Below, piece after piece: positions 16,253 through 23,431 of a DNA stretch of 36,251 bases. The DNA is from Patescibacteria group bacterium. GTDB taxonomy: Bacteria > Patescibacteriota > Minisyncoccia > HO2-45-28. Below the pieces are notes generated by a model. That model worked only from the letters and a program-made list of their open reading frames with translations. It made no database searches and was not told the origin of the DNA. The stretch spans positions 1 through 36,251 of the forward strand of contig JADFMT010000007.1 of assembly GCA_022563755.1 (NCBI GenBank). The letters are read 5' to 3'. The position numbers were made by a program, and so were the translations under genes. The first letter of the stretch is position 1, and each line of letters begins with the position of its first letter.

Positions 16253-16256
16253 TACT

Positions 16257-16339
16257 GCCCAGGTGGTGGAATTGGTATACACACTAGGTTGAGGGCCTAG
16301 GCTCGCAAGGGCGTGAGGGTTCGAGTCCCTCCTTGGGCA
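16257..16339 (+). tRNA. tRNA-Leu (GAG anticodon)
   Basis: A class II tRNA with a long variable arm. The acceptor GCCCAGG pairs with CTTGGGC, the anticodon stem CTAGG/CCTAG closes loop TTGAGGG (anticodon GAG), and the T arm is GAGGG-TTCGAGT-CCCTC. CCA is not encoded. It starts 4 nt after rplS. Confidence 0.95.
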
Positions 16340-16342
16340 CAC

Positions 16343-16370
16343 TTGACAAACCAATACCTTCTGTTATAAT
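16343..16370 (+). promoter_or_regulatory. Promoter of the secreted protein (copy 1)
   Basis: TTGACA (16343-16348), 16-nt spacer, TATAAT (16365-16370); near-consensus and the strongest promoter in this half of the window. It starts 3 nt after tRNA-Leu. Confidence 0.85.
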
Positions 16371-16374
16371 GGCC

Positions 16375-16396
16375 TCACCCAGAAAGGACTGGGTGA
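16375..16396 (+). promoter_or_regulatory. 5' leader hairpin (copy 1)
   Basis: TCACCCAG and CTGGGTGA form a perfect 8-bp stem with loop AAAGGA right at the predicted RNA start. A matching hairpin occurs in copy 2 (17320-17341). It may stabilise the mRNA or bind a regulator. CTACGGAGAA then lies 4 nt before the ATG. Confidence 0.65.
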
Positions 16397-16434
16397 TGTG
16401 TTCTTTTTAAACTCAAAAATCTACGGAGAACCTC

Positions 16435-17115
16435 ATGAAGTTCCAGAAAGCAATCTTAGTCGGGTTAATGCTCGCGGTAGTATTGTCGGCAGCGGCTTTC
16501 AGTACGGCACGCGCGCAAAATAACGGGATCGTTGACGTCGTTATTACGGCCGGTGTCAACGACGACTTTGCTCTGCCAATCGAGCAAACCTCGCCGAGCG
16601 CCGACCTCCTCATCCTCATGGATTCATACGGCGGGGGTGATAGGGTCTTGTTTCCCCACAGACAGTTTGACGATCTGGCCAACAACAGAGTCTTTGGCCA
16701 TACCTTTACAGGATTGCCGCAGGACATTATCGCGGCAACACTTGAGATTCGTATGTTCGCGGGCGGCAGTAGTTTAGTATCGAACGACGCCATTCATCTT
16801 GAACGTACTGGAGTCAATGACGCGTTCACGTCTTGGGGAATGGGGCTTACTGCCTTATTTAACCTGGAGACTGGACATCTAGAATGGGATGCGGGGAGTG
16901 ACTACACGTTTATTTTAGACCTCGCGAACCTGCCTCCAGACGGACAAGGCGACACGGACATCATCCCTTTCATGAACGCGGACCACGCTCTTGATGTCTA
17001 CGTCCAGGACGACACCGCGGTTGATTACATGATCCTCACCGTCACAGTGCCAAGGGGAAAAAGGTTACTATTTGCCATATCCCTCCCGGAAATCCATCCA
17101 ATGCTCAAACAATAA
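16435..17115 (+). CDS. Secreted beta-rich protein, C-terminus continues in -1 frame
   Basis: A 226-aa protein with a signal peptide (MKFQKAILVGLMLAVVLSAAAFSTARA, cut near residue 27) and a secreted domain of unknown function (LLILMDSYGG, VDVVITAGVNDDF, HALDVYVQDDTAVDYMILTVTVP). The frame-0 end after residue 207 (KRLLFAISLPE) looks unnatural. In the -1 frame the sequence runs on as VTICHIPPGNPSNAQTI, then NAHLNHGDTLGEC and a Lys/Gly-rich end, stopping at 17234. That is a known CHxPPGN...HGDTLG cell-surface motif. The frame change falls on GGGGAAAAA (see 17055-17061). Either programmed frameshifting gives two products or the gene carries an indel. It is driven by a strong promoter and a good ribosome site. 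Confidence 0.75.
   Translation: MKFQKAILVGLMLAVVLSAAAFSTARAQNNGIVDVVITAGVNDDFALPIEQTSPSADLLILMDSYGGGDRVLFPHRQFDDLANNRVFGHTFTGLPQDIIAATLEIRMFAGGSSLVSNDAIHLERTGVNDAFTSWGMGLTALFNLETGHLEWDAGSDYTFILDLANLPPDGQGDTDIIPFMNADHALDVYVQDDTAVDYMILTVTVPRGKRLLFAISLPEIHPMLKQ
17055..17061 (+). other. Candidate -1 frameshift heptamer
   Basis: G GGA AAA in frame 0 fits the X_XXY_YYZ slippery pattern. A -1 slip joins frame 0 (signal peptide and domain) to a frame that is open from here to TAA at 17232-17234 and encodes a recognisable CHxPPGN/HGDTLG tail. The full product would be about 265 aa. A simple homopolymer indel gives the same picture. Confidence 0.5.
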
Positions 17116-17284
17116 CAGTCGGCGCTGCTGCGGTGAATGCTCATCTAAATCACGGAGATACTCTGGGCGAGTGTAAAAAAGATGGAAGGGGAGACCACGG
17201 CAACGGTGGAGAGAAAAGTCCTGGTATACAGTAAGACAAATTTCTCCTGCCTAGATTTCGAACTATCTCTAATATCGGACACAC

Positions 17285-17391
17285 TTGACAAACTTCTATC
17301 TCTTGCTATAATAGGCGCATTGTCCAGAACGAACTGGATGATATCTGCCCGAGTAGGTAGATAGTGCTCTTTTCAATAAACCTACGGAGAA
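17285..17391 (+). promoter_or_regulatory. Duplicated promoter and leader (copy 2)
   Basis: TTGACA (17285-17290), 16-nt spacer, TATAAT (17307-17312), hairpin TTGTCCAG/CTGGATGA (17320-17341) with loop AACGAA, and CTACGGAGAA (17382-17391) before an ATG. The order and spacing repeat 16343-16434, but the leader is about 25 nt longer. Stem changes keep base pairing, including two G-U pairs. Confidence 0.75.
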
Positions 17392-17396
17392 GCCTT

Positions 17397-17555
17397 ATGA
17401 AGCTTCAGAGAATCCGCGCCGGCCCGGTATTGTTTTCCGGCCATAGCTGGCATAAAAAAGTCAACACCTCGGCCCTCCTGTTCATCGATCCCGGCACCTC
17501 CGCCGCGGTGGACATCGCCAGAACCGCGGCCACGACGAACACCATACCCGTCTGA
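17397..17555 (+). pseudogene. 52-codon remnant after duplicated leader
   Basis: ATG AAG begins as in copy 1 (MKLQRIRAG against MKFQKAILVG), 5 nt after the same CTACGGAGAA site, but the likeness ends after about ten residues. There is no signal peptide, the composition (STSALLFIDPGTSAAVD) is unlike a folded protein, and the frame stops at 17555. Probably a decayed or replaced duplicate of the secreted-protein gene; a real 52-aa product cannot be excluded. Confidence 0.4.
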
Positions 17556-17567
17556 CCCCTGGCCTGC

Positions 17568-17643
17568 GAGGTCGGAGATACTGTAACGCAAGGCCCGGTT
17601 CCCCCCCCTAACCCCCTTGCGAAAAAGCGGTGTCTCCGACCTC
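17568..17643. repeat. Inverted repeat flanking a C-rich core
   Basis: GAGGTCGGAGA (17568-17578) and TCTCCGACCTC (17633-17643) are perfect 11-bp arms, extendable to 14 bp with one G-U pair, around a core with two C-runs and GCGAAAAAGCGG. This resembles dispersed noncoding palindromes rather than an insertion sequence. With flanks it fills much of the 355-nt gene-free stretch 17556-17910; the remainder holds the terminator and promoter listed next. Confidence 0.55.
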
Positions 17644-17746
17644 AACCCACAACAACCAAACAAAGGAAGCACGATGCCCCGAAGCGGAATACCTCCCTAG
17701 GTAAAACTACGGGAATTGCCACAAAGGCCATTTCCCTCATAAATCC

Positions 17747-17785
17747 CGCCCAGATGAGTCAATCTCGTCTGGGCGTTCATTTTTA
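17747..17785 (+). terminator. Terminator after the duplicated unit
   Basis: GCCCAGATGAG (17748-17758) pairs with CTCGTCTGGGC (17764-17774), 11 bp with one G-U and a 5-nt loop, then TTCATTTTTATT. Confidence 0.8.
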
Positions 17786-17826
17786 TTCTTCCATTTTTTG
17801 CTGCAATAAGTTTCTCAACCTACTTC

Positions 17827-17855
17827 TTGTAAATTAGCTCCGGTAAAAGCATAAT
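17827..17855 (+). promoter_or_regulatory. Candidate promoter of the EF-Tu-domain-like gene
   Basis: TTGTAA (17827-17832), 17-nt spacer, CATAAT (17850-17855), about 55 nt before the ATG at 17911. Confidence 0.45.
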
Positions 17856-17910
17856 AGAATTGGTCGTTTAGAAAATTTTATTCGTTTCACTCTAAGATTT
17901 CTAAAAAATT

Positions 17911-18165
17911 ATGGCAGAAAAAGAACTCGGCAAAGTCATCCATTATTTTGATAAAGCCATGGTGGCCGTAATCAAGCTTACCGGCGGCGGCCTAAAGCTG
18001 AACGAGAGTGTAAAATTTGTGAAGGGTGAAATAGAACACACCGACACCATCAACTCAATGCAGATTGAACACGAAGACATTAAGTCGGCAAAAAAAGGGC
18101 AAGAGGTTGCGGTAAAAGTTTCCTCGCCTGTCAAGGAAGGAAGTATTGTCTATAAAGCAGAATAA
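17911..18165 (+). CDS. Translation elongation factor-like protein (EF-Tu domain 2-like)
   Basis: An 84-aa single-domain protein that matches the small 'translation elongation factor-like' family: GKVIHYFDKAMVAVIKL, TINSMQIEH, KKGQEVAVKV, VKEGSIVYK. The fold is the beta barrel of EF-Tu domain 2, also found at the end of U32 peptidases. It has no GTPase domain, so it is not a translation factor itself; the role is unknown and may involve RNA or protein modification. tRNA-His follows 5 nt after the stop, so the two may share a transcript. Confidence 0.85.
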   Translation: MAEKELGKVIHYFDKAMVAVIKLTGGGLKLNESVKFVKGEIEHTDTINSMQIEHEDIKSAKKGQEVAVKVSSPVKEGSIVYKAE

Positions 18166-18170
18166 CCCAT

Positions 18171-18243
18171 GGTGAGTGTAGTGTAGTGGTTAGCACAGGA
18201 ACCTGTGGAGTTCCTAGGGGGAGTTCGAATCTCCTCACTCACC
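18171..18243 (+). tRNA. tRNA-His (GUG anticodon)
   Basis: The extra 5' G (-1) characteristic of tRNA-His is present opposite C73. The acceptor GTGAGTG pairs with CACTCAC, the anticodon stem GGAAC/GTTCC closes loop CTGTGGA (anticodon GTG), and the T loop is TTCGAAT. CCA is not encoded. The 3' end overlaps the stop region of a recombinase remnant on the other strand. Confidence 0.95.
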
Positions 18244-18561
18244 CCTTAAAGGATGACTCTTCGCTAAAGCGATAGCGTCAAACGGATTTCGCAAGGAAAA
18301 CTCTAGCTTTTTTCCGTTTAGCTGGCAGTTCTGAAGTAGGTAATTCAAAAATTGCCTTTTTTCTTCTGTTTCAGAACTTTCAAATATCTCTAACGCTCTT
18401 TTAGCCAAATTTAGCACAGTATTTGCGGTAATATGAAATTCGTAATCGGCGTCTGTATGCGCCTGCATTTTTTCTTCTAATTCGTTCTGCTTTTCTTTGT
18501 ATTGCTTCAACTTTCTGTCATATATGTCCGTAGTAATGCCCGCCGAGGATAAGCAGAAGTA
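18235..18561 (-). pseudogene. C-terminal remnant of a large serine recombinase
   Basis: An open frame of about 105 codons whose sequence (GITTDIYDRKLKQYKEKQ, then YEFHITANTVLNLAKRALEIFESS, EEKRQFLNYLLQN and a LEFSLRNPFD end) is the coiled-coil and C-terminal part of serine recombinases common in these bacteria. The resolvase catalytic domain and zinc ribbon are absent; a TAG closes the frame at 18564-18562. Its TGA stop is formed by tRNA-His bases (18235-18237). This is a truncated integrase next to a tRNA, the usual trace of an integrated element. An internal TTG at 18510 could start a 91-aa peptide, but a function is unlikely. Confidence 0.75.
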
Positions 18562-18841
18562 CTACATAGATCAGCTCACAGCATACGGATTTATGTTTCG
18601 TGAACATGGACACGGGGTATCAAATCGAGCATACCTGTTACATTATTATGTAGCAGATAAAACGAATCCTTCGCTTAAGGTAAAATTTGATGCGCACGTT
18701 GATTTGGTAAAGATTGATATCGATGGGATTAAGAAGAAGTTTATTGATATGATTAAACTCCTCAACGGAAAATATCCCGGGCACAATCCCGAATGCGACA
18801 AATGTTCTTTTTATGAAGGAAGAGCAGAAAAAGTGGTTTAG
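18536..18841 (+). pseudogene. C-terminal fragment, PD-(D/E)XK (Cas4-like) nuclease type
   Basis: A 101-aa frame (MPAEDKQKYYIDQLTAYGF, HGHGVSNRAYLLHYYVAD, ending HNPECDKCSFYEGR). The ending with a CxxC before the C-terminus, and the tyrosine-rich QLTAYGF segment after a lost catalytic part, resemble the last third of Cas4/PD-(D/E)XK-type nucleases of about 250 aa. The catalytic Asp and Glu-x-Lys are missing, so it is a fragment, joined head to head with the recombinase remnant. It could be a small functional protein, but there is no Shine-Dalgarno site. Confidence 0.5.
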
Positions 18842-18879
18842 TTATTATAATTTGATGAGCAATTTGAGTGCTAATTGCC

Positions 18880-18908
18880 TTGATTATGCAGTTTCTAGAA
18901 TATATGAT
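18880..18908 (+). promoter_or_regulatory. Promoter of the zinc-ribbon/Mrr pair
   Basis: TTGATT (18880-18885), 17-nt spacer, TATGAT (18903-18908), 40 nt before the ATG at 18949. Confidence 0.5.
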
Positions 18909-18948
18909 AGCTTTAAGGACAAATTAGCGATAATCTAACTAATATCAA

Positions 18949-19125
18949 ATGGATAAAAATAAAGACGTAAAATTAGTAAAATGCACAAATTGTGGCAAGG
19001 CTTTTTACGTTGAAACAAAATCTAAAGGAGAGGTGAAATTCATTTGCCCTTATTGTGAAAAGGAAGTAACAGTTAAAATTAACGATGAGACGCACAATGA
19101 ACCACAACAGCCAGAAAACCCCTAA
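18949..19125 (+). CDS. Small zinc-ribbon protein
   Basis: A 58-aa protein with two CxxC knuckles (KCTNCGKAFY near residues 11-20 and FICPYCEKEV near 31-40), a rubredoxin-like zinc ribbon, and a hydrophilic tail. It probably binds nucleic acid or a partner protein. It overlaps the start of the Mrr-type endonuclease gene by 41 nt in another frame, which suggests that they form a functional pair (for example regulator or accessory subunit). The DNA is AT-rich, as in the next gene. Confidence 0.7.
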   Translation: MDKNKDVKLVKCTNCGKAFYVETKSKGEVKFICPYCEKEVTVKINDETHNEPQQPENP

Positions 19126-20104
19126 GCTTCCTCCCCTCGTCGTTTCCAAGGCAACTAGCAGGCAAGCAATTGAAGGAAACCAAGCAGTAAAAAGCTTGGT
19201 TTCTTCAAGGTTGCTGTTAGATAAAGACCTGAATAGATTTCTTCTGGAGCTTTTAGGTAAAACTAAAGAAATGAATCGGCTTTTAGAGTATAAAGATGAC
19301 AATGTTTTGTTGAGTAGAATTTTAGGAGACGCGCGGCCAACGCCATATTCAAGGTATTTAATGTTGTCTCGGCGACATCTTATAAATAATCGCTTTACGA
19401 CGAAAAATAAAAAAGAGAATAAAGTCTTTGATGCAGAAATAAAGAACCGATTACTTCAAGCGCAAAAGGAATTAAATCAAAAATTAAAGAACAAAATAAA
19501 GCTAATATCAAACCAAATTCAATCAGGGCTGGATAATTTTGAAAGGAAACATAGGGTTGAATTGGACATTTTAGAAACTCTGAATCTATATTTTTGCAAA
19601 GCTTGTAAGAAAATAGTTTTCCTAGATAGATTTCGTGCTACTACTTGCGAGTGCAATAATAAGCTTTCTAATCCTTCGGATTGCCAAACGGCAGATATTC
19701 ATAAATTTGGGGGTGATGTTATCAAATTTATTGAAAATAATGTTTGGCTTGAATTTGGAATGGATTATCTTCTTAAAAAGCAGGGGTTTGAAACTCAGTG
19801 CGGAGTTAACATTTTAGGGCATTCAGGGATTGTTCACGAAATAGATAATTATGCCGAACAAAAAGCAAATAAATTAAGAGTTTTTGGCGAATGCAAAAAC
19901 ACAGATATATCAGTAGGAAATGTTCTTGTGTTCGCAGGAAAAATGCAAGACATCGGATGCTATAAAGGTTTTATATTTACTACTGCCTTGGGAACATCAA
20001 AAGACGTGATTCACTTAGCTCGTTCAAAACATATTGGCATCATTGAACAAGTTTTAGAAAAGAAAAATATAGACATTATTAAAGAGATGGACAAAAGTTA
20101 CTGA
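19085..20104 (+). CDS. Mrr-type restriction endonuclease-like protein with zinc finger
   Basis: A 339-aa protein. An N-terminal helical, lysine-rich half (1-155) is followed by a zinc ribbon (YFCKACKKIVFLDRF then TTCECNNK, about 168-195) and a C-terminal restriction-endonuclease fold. The latter has HEIDNY (Asp), VFGECKN (Glu-x-Lys, the PD-(D/E)XK core) and GFIFTTALGTSKDVIHLARSKHIGII, as in Mrr. It should cleave DNA, possibly modified or foreign DNA, in the cytoplasm. No methylase lies beside it, so a type IV-like role is the best guess. Composition is markedly AT-rich compared with purB or the redox genes, a sign of transfer. A second ATG at 19097 is possible. Confidence 0.7.
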   Translation: MRRTMNHNSQKTPKLPPLVVSKATSRQAIEGNQAVKSLVSSRLLLDKDLNRFLLELLGKTKEMNRLLEYKDDNVLLSRILGDARPTPYSRYLMLSRRHLINNRFTTKNKKENKVFDAEIKNRLLQAQKELNQKLKNKIKLISNQIQSGLDNFERKHRVELDILETLNLYFCKACKKIVFLDRFRATTCECNNKLSNPSDCQTADIHKFGGDVIKFIENNVWLEFGMDYLLKKQGFETQCGVNILGHSGIVHEIDNYAEQKANKLRVFGECKNTDISVGNVLVFAGKMQDIGCYKGFIFTTALGTSKDVIHLARSKHIGIIEQVLEKKNIDIIKEMDKSY

Positions 20105-20326
20105 GCACTATCAAAAAACTGGGTCTAACGGTGTATAATTGCCGGTTCACTAAACAGTTTGAAGTCCTGCCGATGGTGCAATAATGCACTCTAAACTTTT
20201 GAGATCTTGCGCTATCTGTATCCAATCCAGAGTTCTGAACCTATCCCACAACCGACCCATGTTTCGTCGGCAAAAATAATGCTGACCACCCTAATATGTT
20301 TAAGAAACCCTATAAAGAGAATTGTG

Positions 20327-20677
20327 ATGAATACAAAGGATAACATTACAACCATGAAAGAAGCGCAGGTGCTCGTAAAAGCATTTGCAAAGCGGAATAA
20401 CTGGAAAGACGTGCCTAATATTGACAAGTTTGACCATCTGCATGAAGAGCTTTTAGAAATGTCGCAGCACTTACGGTATAAATCCGAAGAGGAACGGAAA
20501 CAATTTGTTGCCGACAATAAAGAAATTTTTGTAGATGGCATCGGGGACACGTTTTTTGCGTTGTGCCGCCTTGCAAATCAGTTGGATGTAGATATGGAAG
20601 ATGCCTTTGATCTCGTAAAAAATCGTATTTTAGAAAAATATAATCATCAGAACCCCGAGAATAATATCACGAGGTAA
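20327..20677 (+). CDS. MazG-like nucleotide pyrophosphohydrolase
   Basis: A protein of 116 aa with the MazG-type metal site: EELLEMSQHLR (E-E-x-x-E like) and DGIGDTFFALCRLANQLDVDMEDAF (D...D), in an all-alpha fold. It should hydrolyse (d)NTPs to monophosphates and PPi, a house-cleaning step. The frame extends upstream to 20207 without a good start; the ATG at 20327 is just before the conserved part. Only 7 nt separate it from the HAD gene, so they are co-transcribed. The 222 nt before it (20105-20326) show only a short GTGCA/TGCAC palindrome. Confidence 0.8.
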   Translation: MNTKDNITTMKEAQVLVKAFAKRNNWKDVPNIDKFDHLHEELLEMSQHLRYKSEEERKQFVADNKEIFVDGIGDTFFALCRLANQLDVDMEDAFDLVKNRILEKYNHQNPENNITR

Positions 20678-20684
20678 GAACCAT

Positions 20685-21287
20685 ATGATTAAAGGAATTA
20701 TTTTTGATCTGAGCGGCCCCATCATAACAGAAGACACTGATATCATTTTTGAAAAACATTCGCTTCATAAAGGATTGGAAGAAAATGCGATCAAGAAGTT
20801 GATAAAAGAATATTATCACGGAGCACATCAAGGCGAGTTCAAAGATATTGCTGATTTTTTTGAAAAAACGAAACCGTCTATTGCGATTACCGTGCAAGAA
20901 TTGAATGAAGTGATGGAAGAGATGCATGCAACAAAACGAATCAATCCGGAGATGGTCAAGCTTATTTTAGAGCTTAGGAAAAAATATAAAGTTGCGCTTC
21001 TGACCAACTTTACCTCTGACCTCGAGCGATTTTTAAAAGATATGTTCAATATCTATCATATCTTTGATATCGTCGTGAATTCCTATGACATCAAAGCCAA
21101 AAAACCAGACGCCGAAGCGTTTAATTATACGCTTAAGAAACTTGATTTAGAACCTCAAGAGACCGTTTTTATAGACGATAAAGAGGAAAATGTAGAGGGG
21201 GCTCAAAAATTAGGAATTAAAAGCATTGTGTATAAAGATTTCGCCCAATTCAAGAAAGACTTTACGCAAGCCCTTGTGAATTTTTGA
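20685..21287 (+). CDS. HAD-superfamily hydrolase
   Basis: A 200-aa HAD subfamily IA protein: motif I IIFDLSGPI (nucleophile D8), a four-helix cap, motif II LLTNFTSD, motif III Lys in KAKKPDAEAF, and motif IV FIDDKEENVEGA. The second residue pair of motif I is DLS, not DxD, so the usual acid/base Asp is Ser. This occurs in some phosphatases and epoxide-hydrolase-like HADs, and the reaction may not be ordinary phosphate ester hydrolysis. The substrate is unknown; together with MazG it may clean up unwanted nucleotides. Confidence 0.85.
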   Translation: MIKGIIFDLSGPIITEDTDIIFEKHSLHKGLEENAIKKLIKEYYHGAHQGEFKDIADFFEKTKPSIAITVQELNEVMEEMHATKRINPEMVKLILELRKKYKVALLTNFTSDLERFLKDMFNIYHIFDIVVNSYDIKAKKPDAEAFNYTLKKLDLEPQETVFIDDKEENVEGAQKLGIKSIVYKDFAQFKKDFTQALVNF

Positions 21288-21374
21288 GCAGCGCCCTCTC
21301 ACTATAAACGACTAAGCTGGTTACATAATTCTCACGATCGTACGAATTACGTACATAAAATGGAATCGGATTGG

Positions 21375-21403
21375 TTGACAAAACGGTTTTATTTTGGTAA
21401 AAC
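21375..21403 (+). promoter_or_regulatory. Promoter of the FnIII surface protein
   Basis: TTGACA (21375-21380), 17-nt spacer, TAAAAC (21398-21403), only 6 nt before the ATG at 21410. The predicted mRNA is leaderless. Confidence 0.65.
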
Positions 21404-21409
21404 AGCATT

Positions 21410-22468
21410 ATGCAAAAAACCATATCGGTCATTTTTTTGGCTACAATTATCGCATGGGGCGCCCTATACCCTTTCTCGAGTGCGGTCGCAACCCATGAAC
21501 CTGAAATACGGATTCCGGTAGTAACGACGATCTCCGCCGTGGATATCACCTCGTCCGAGACTACCTTAAATGCTTCAATAAACCCCAATGGCACGGGTGC
21601 GCTTGCCTGGTTTGACTGGGGAATCAGCACCTCGTTTGGCAATGGAAGCGCAGTAGAAAATATTGCAAGCTGGACCGAGCCAATTCGCTTTACCGCTAAA
21701 CTCTCGCATCTCGAGCCCGGCACTACTTACTACTTCCGCGTCGTTGCGCAAAACGCTCACGCAACCGTGCAGGGAAACATTCTAAGCTTTGCAACTCCTG
21801 GAACCCCGGGCCTAAACCCGTCGCCTCCGATTATTGTTCCCTCGCCCCCAATCATCCCCGTGCCTCCGCTTCCCCTACCTACCGGCACGCGTCCATCAAT
21901 CTCAACTCTTGGGGCAACCTCGGTCTTTCAGCGCTCTGCACTCATCCGGGGCAGCGTGAATCCAAATGGCAGCGTCAGCACTGCTTGGTTTGAATGGAGG
22001 TCTACGACATCAACAGAAAACGTTACAAATAGCCAACCCGTAGGCGCAGGAACCATTCCCGCAAATTTCTCTTTTATTCTTACCGGACTTTCTCCCAACA
22101 CGATTTACTATTACCGGGCAGTCGCGCAAAATCCCTTTGGAATTACGCGCGGCCCAACCATAAGCTTTACCACGCAATCCTTGGTGGTAATTTCTCCGCC
22201 CACCCAGCCAACACCCCCGCCGGCACCCGTATCCAAAGTTAAACCCGCCCCAAAACCTAAACCTGCAGATAAACCCGAACCAAAAACTACTCCCACTACA
22301 ACCGAGGAGACAAAAGCAACCTCAACCTCTGGTTTTCTCGCGCTTCTCTTTGGAAGCACGGGCCTTTCAAATGTGCTCATCTGGTTTGTCATTATCCTGC
22401 TTCTCATTATTTTTGTGGTTGCGGTCTACTACATCTACAAAGCGGTATTTGCTGGCCGAAAAGAATAA
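21410..22468 (+). CDS. Secreted two-FnIII surface protein with C-terminal anchor
   Basis: A 352-aa protein. A signal peptide (about 1-28) precedes two FnIII-like modules (NASINPNGTGALAWFDWG, then IRGSVNPNGSVSTAWFEWR, each ending in a YYFRVVAQN or YYYRAVAQN strand). These are separated by a proline-rich linker and followed by a Pro/Lys linker, then a membrane helix (about 323-346) and a short basic tail (KAVFAGRKE). It should be displayed outside the cell, held by the last helix. There is no LPxTG motif. Proline repeats may span the envelope. Likely an adhesin or a structural surface protein. Confidence 0.8.
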   Translation: MQKTISVIFLATIIAWGALYPFSSAVATHEPEIRIPVVTTISAVDITSSETTLNASINPNGTGALAWFDWGISTSFGNGSAVENIASWTEPIRFTAKLSHLEPGTTYYFRVVAQNAHATVQGNILSFATPGTPGLNPSPPIIVPSPPIIPVPPLPLPTGTRPSISTLGATSVFQRSALIRGSVNPNGSVSTAWFEWRSTTSTENVTNSQPVGAGTIPANFSFILTGLSPNTIYYYRAVAQNPFGITRGPTISFTTQSLVVISPPTQPTPPPAPVSKVKPAPKPKPADKPEPKTTPTTTEETKATSTSGFLALLFGSTGLSNVLIWFVIILLLIIFVVAVYYIYKAVFAGRKE

Positions 22469-22514
22469 AGAATAGTATAATAATATATATTAACAGCTAA
22501 ATAAAAGAAGAATT

Positions 22515-22718
22515 ATGGCGCTTTTCGATTTCTTTTTAAAAAAACAAAGTAAAGAGGGTGAGGAGACCTTCAAGTGCGTAAAATGCGGCAAGGAAAAAAA
22601 TAAATCTCAGGGTGTATTTATGCTCGAGGGATCGACCTTCTGCTGCAAGCGCTGCTGCGGGGACCAAGCCAAGGGTGAACACAAAAAGAACAACGACAAA
22701 ACATGCGAATTTTGTTGA
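22515..22718 (+). CDS. Small Cys-rich protein
   Basis: A 67-aa protein with eight cysteines: FKCVKCGKEK, then FCCKRCCGDQ, and TCEFC at the very end. The CxxC pairs suggest a zinc- or cluster-binding finger; the N-terminus MALFDFFLKKQ is typical of small conserved proteins of this group. The function is unknown. It lies 20 nt before the alternative oxidase gene and could belong to that unit. Confidence 0.7.
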   Translation: MALFDFFLKKQSKEGEETFKCVKCGKEKNKSQGVFMLEGSTFCCKRCCGDQAKGEHKKNNDKTCEFC

Positions 22719-22738
22719 GGAACGTGGTTTAACCATTC

Positions 22739-23431
22739 GTGAGAAAATTTAACTATACACGAGGAAAAGAGCTCGACCTTAGAGAGGAACAAGAGAAAAC
22801 TCTCAAAACCCCCAAACACAAAGCAAATATATTTTTGCAAGTGATGTTTCTTGTCATGGACCTCTGTTACGGAAAAAAGGGAAGCCTTTTAAAGTTTAAG
22901 GCACTCGAGATGCTAGCCCGTTATCCCTATATCGCCTGGGAAAATGCCTCGTATCATGCAATTACCGTAGCCCATTCAAGACCCGACTATCCCAAAAAAG
23001 AAACCTTTGATAAGGCGTTGCACCTCATGCGTTTAGGAAGAGATGCTCAGGACAATGAACAGCTTCATTTAATGTTGATTGAAGATATTATGAGACAAAA
23101 TCAGATCAAACAAGGATGGCTTCAGGGTTACCTCATTCCGCATATCCTATCCTTTGGATATTACTATCTCAATACAATACTCTACTGGCTGCACCCGATT
23201 TGGTCATTTGAGATGAATGCGGGTTTAGAATCGCATGCAGAATATGAATATATGCTGGCGGTTCGAGAACATCCAGAGTGGGAAGAAATCCCAGTCGAGT
23301 CAGAATATTTTCAATACTATCCAAAGCAAAAAACCCTCGCAGACCTTATGAGAAGAATTGCTCTTGATGAACGAGACCATCGCTATAGGTCTCTTGAAGA
23401 GATAGACCGATTAACTATAATCAATGACTAA
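22739..23431 (+). CDS. Alternative oxidase-like di-iron protein
   Basis: A 230-aa protein starting with GTG. It carries all six di-iron ligands of alternative oxidase in order: E57 (ALEMLARYP, like LETVAAVP), E107 and H110 (NEQLH, like NERMH), E164 (GLESHAEYEY, like LEEEAIHSYTE), E211 and H214 (DERDHR, like DEAHHR). AOX is a monotopic membrane protein that oxidises quinol and reduces O2 to water without pumping protons. The two hydrophobic membrane-binding helices are visible (about 30-43 and 131-155). Its end overlaps the next gene by 8 nt. With VKOR downstream it may be the electron sink for disulfide formation; it could also remove O2. Confidence 0.85.
   Translation: MRKFNYTRGKELDLREEQEKTLKTPKHKANIFLQVMFLVMDLCYGKKGSLLKFKALEMLARYPYIAWENASYHAITVAHSRPDYPKKETFDKALHLMRLGRDAQDNEQLHLMLIEDIMRQNQIKQGWLQGYLIPHILSFGYYYLNTILYWLHPIWSFEMNAGLESHAEYEYMLAVREHPEWEEIPVESEYFQYYPKQKTLADLMRRIALDERDHRYRSLEEIDRLTIIND

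Noticed and set aside
17382-17672. 96-aa minus-strand frame (SETPLFRKGV...)
   Set aside because: Peptide typical of noncoding dispersed palindromes; Gly/Arg-rich, no start signals.
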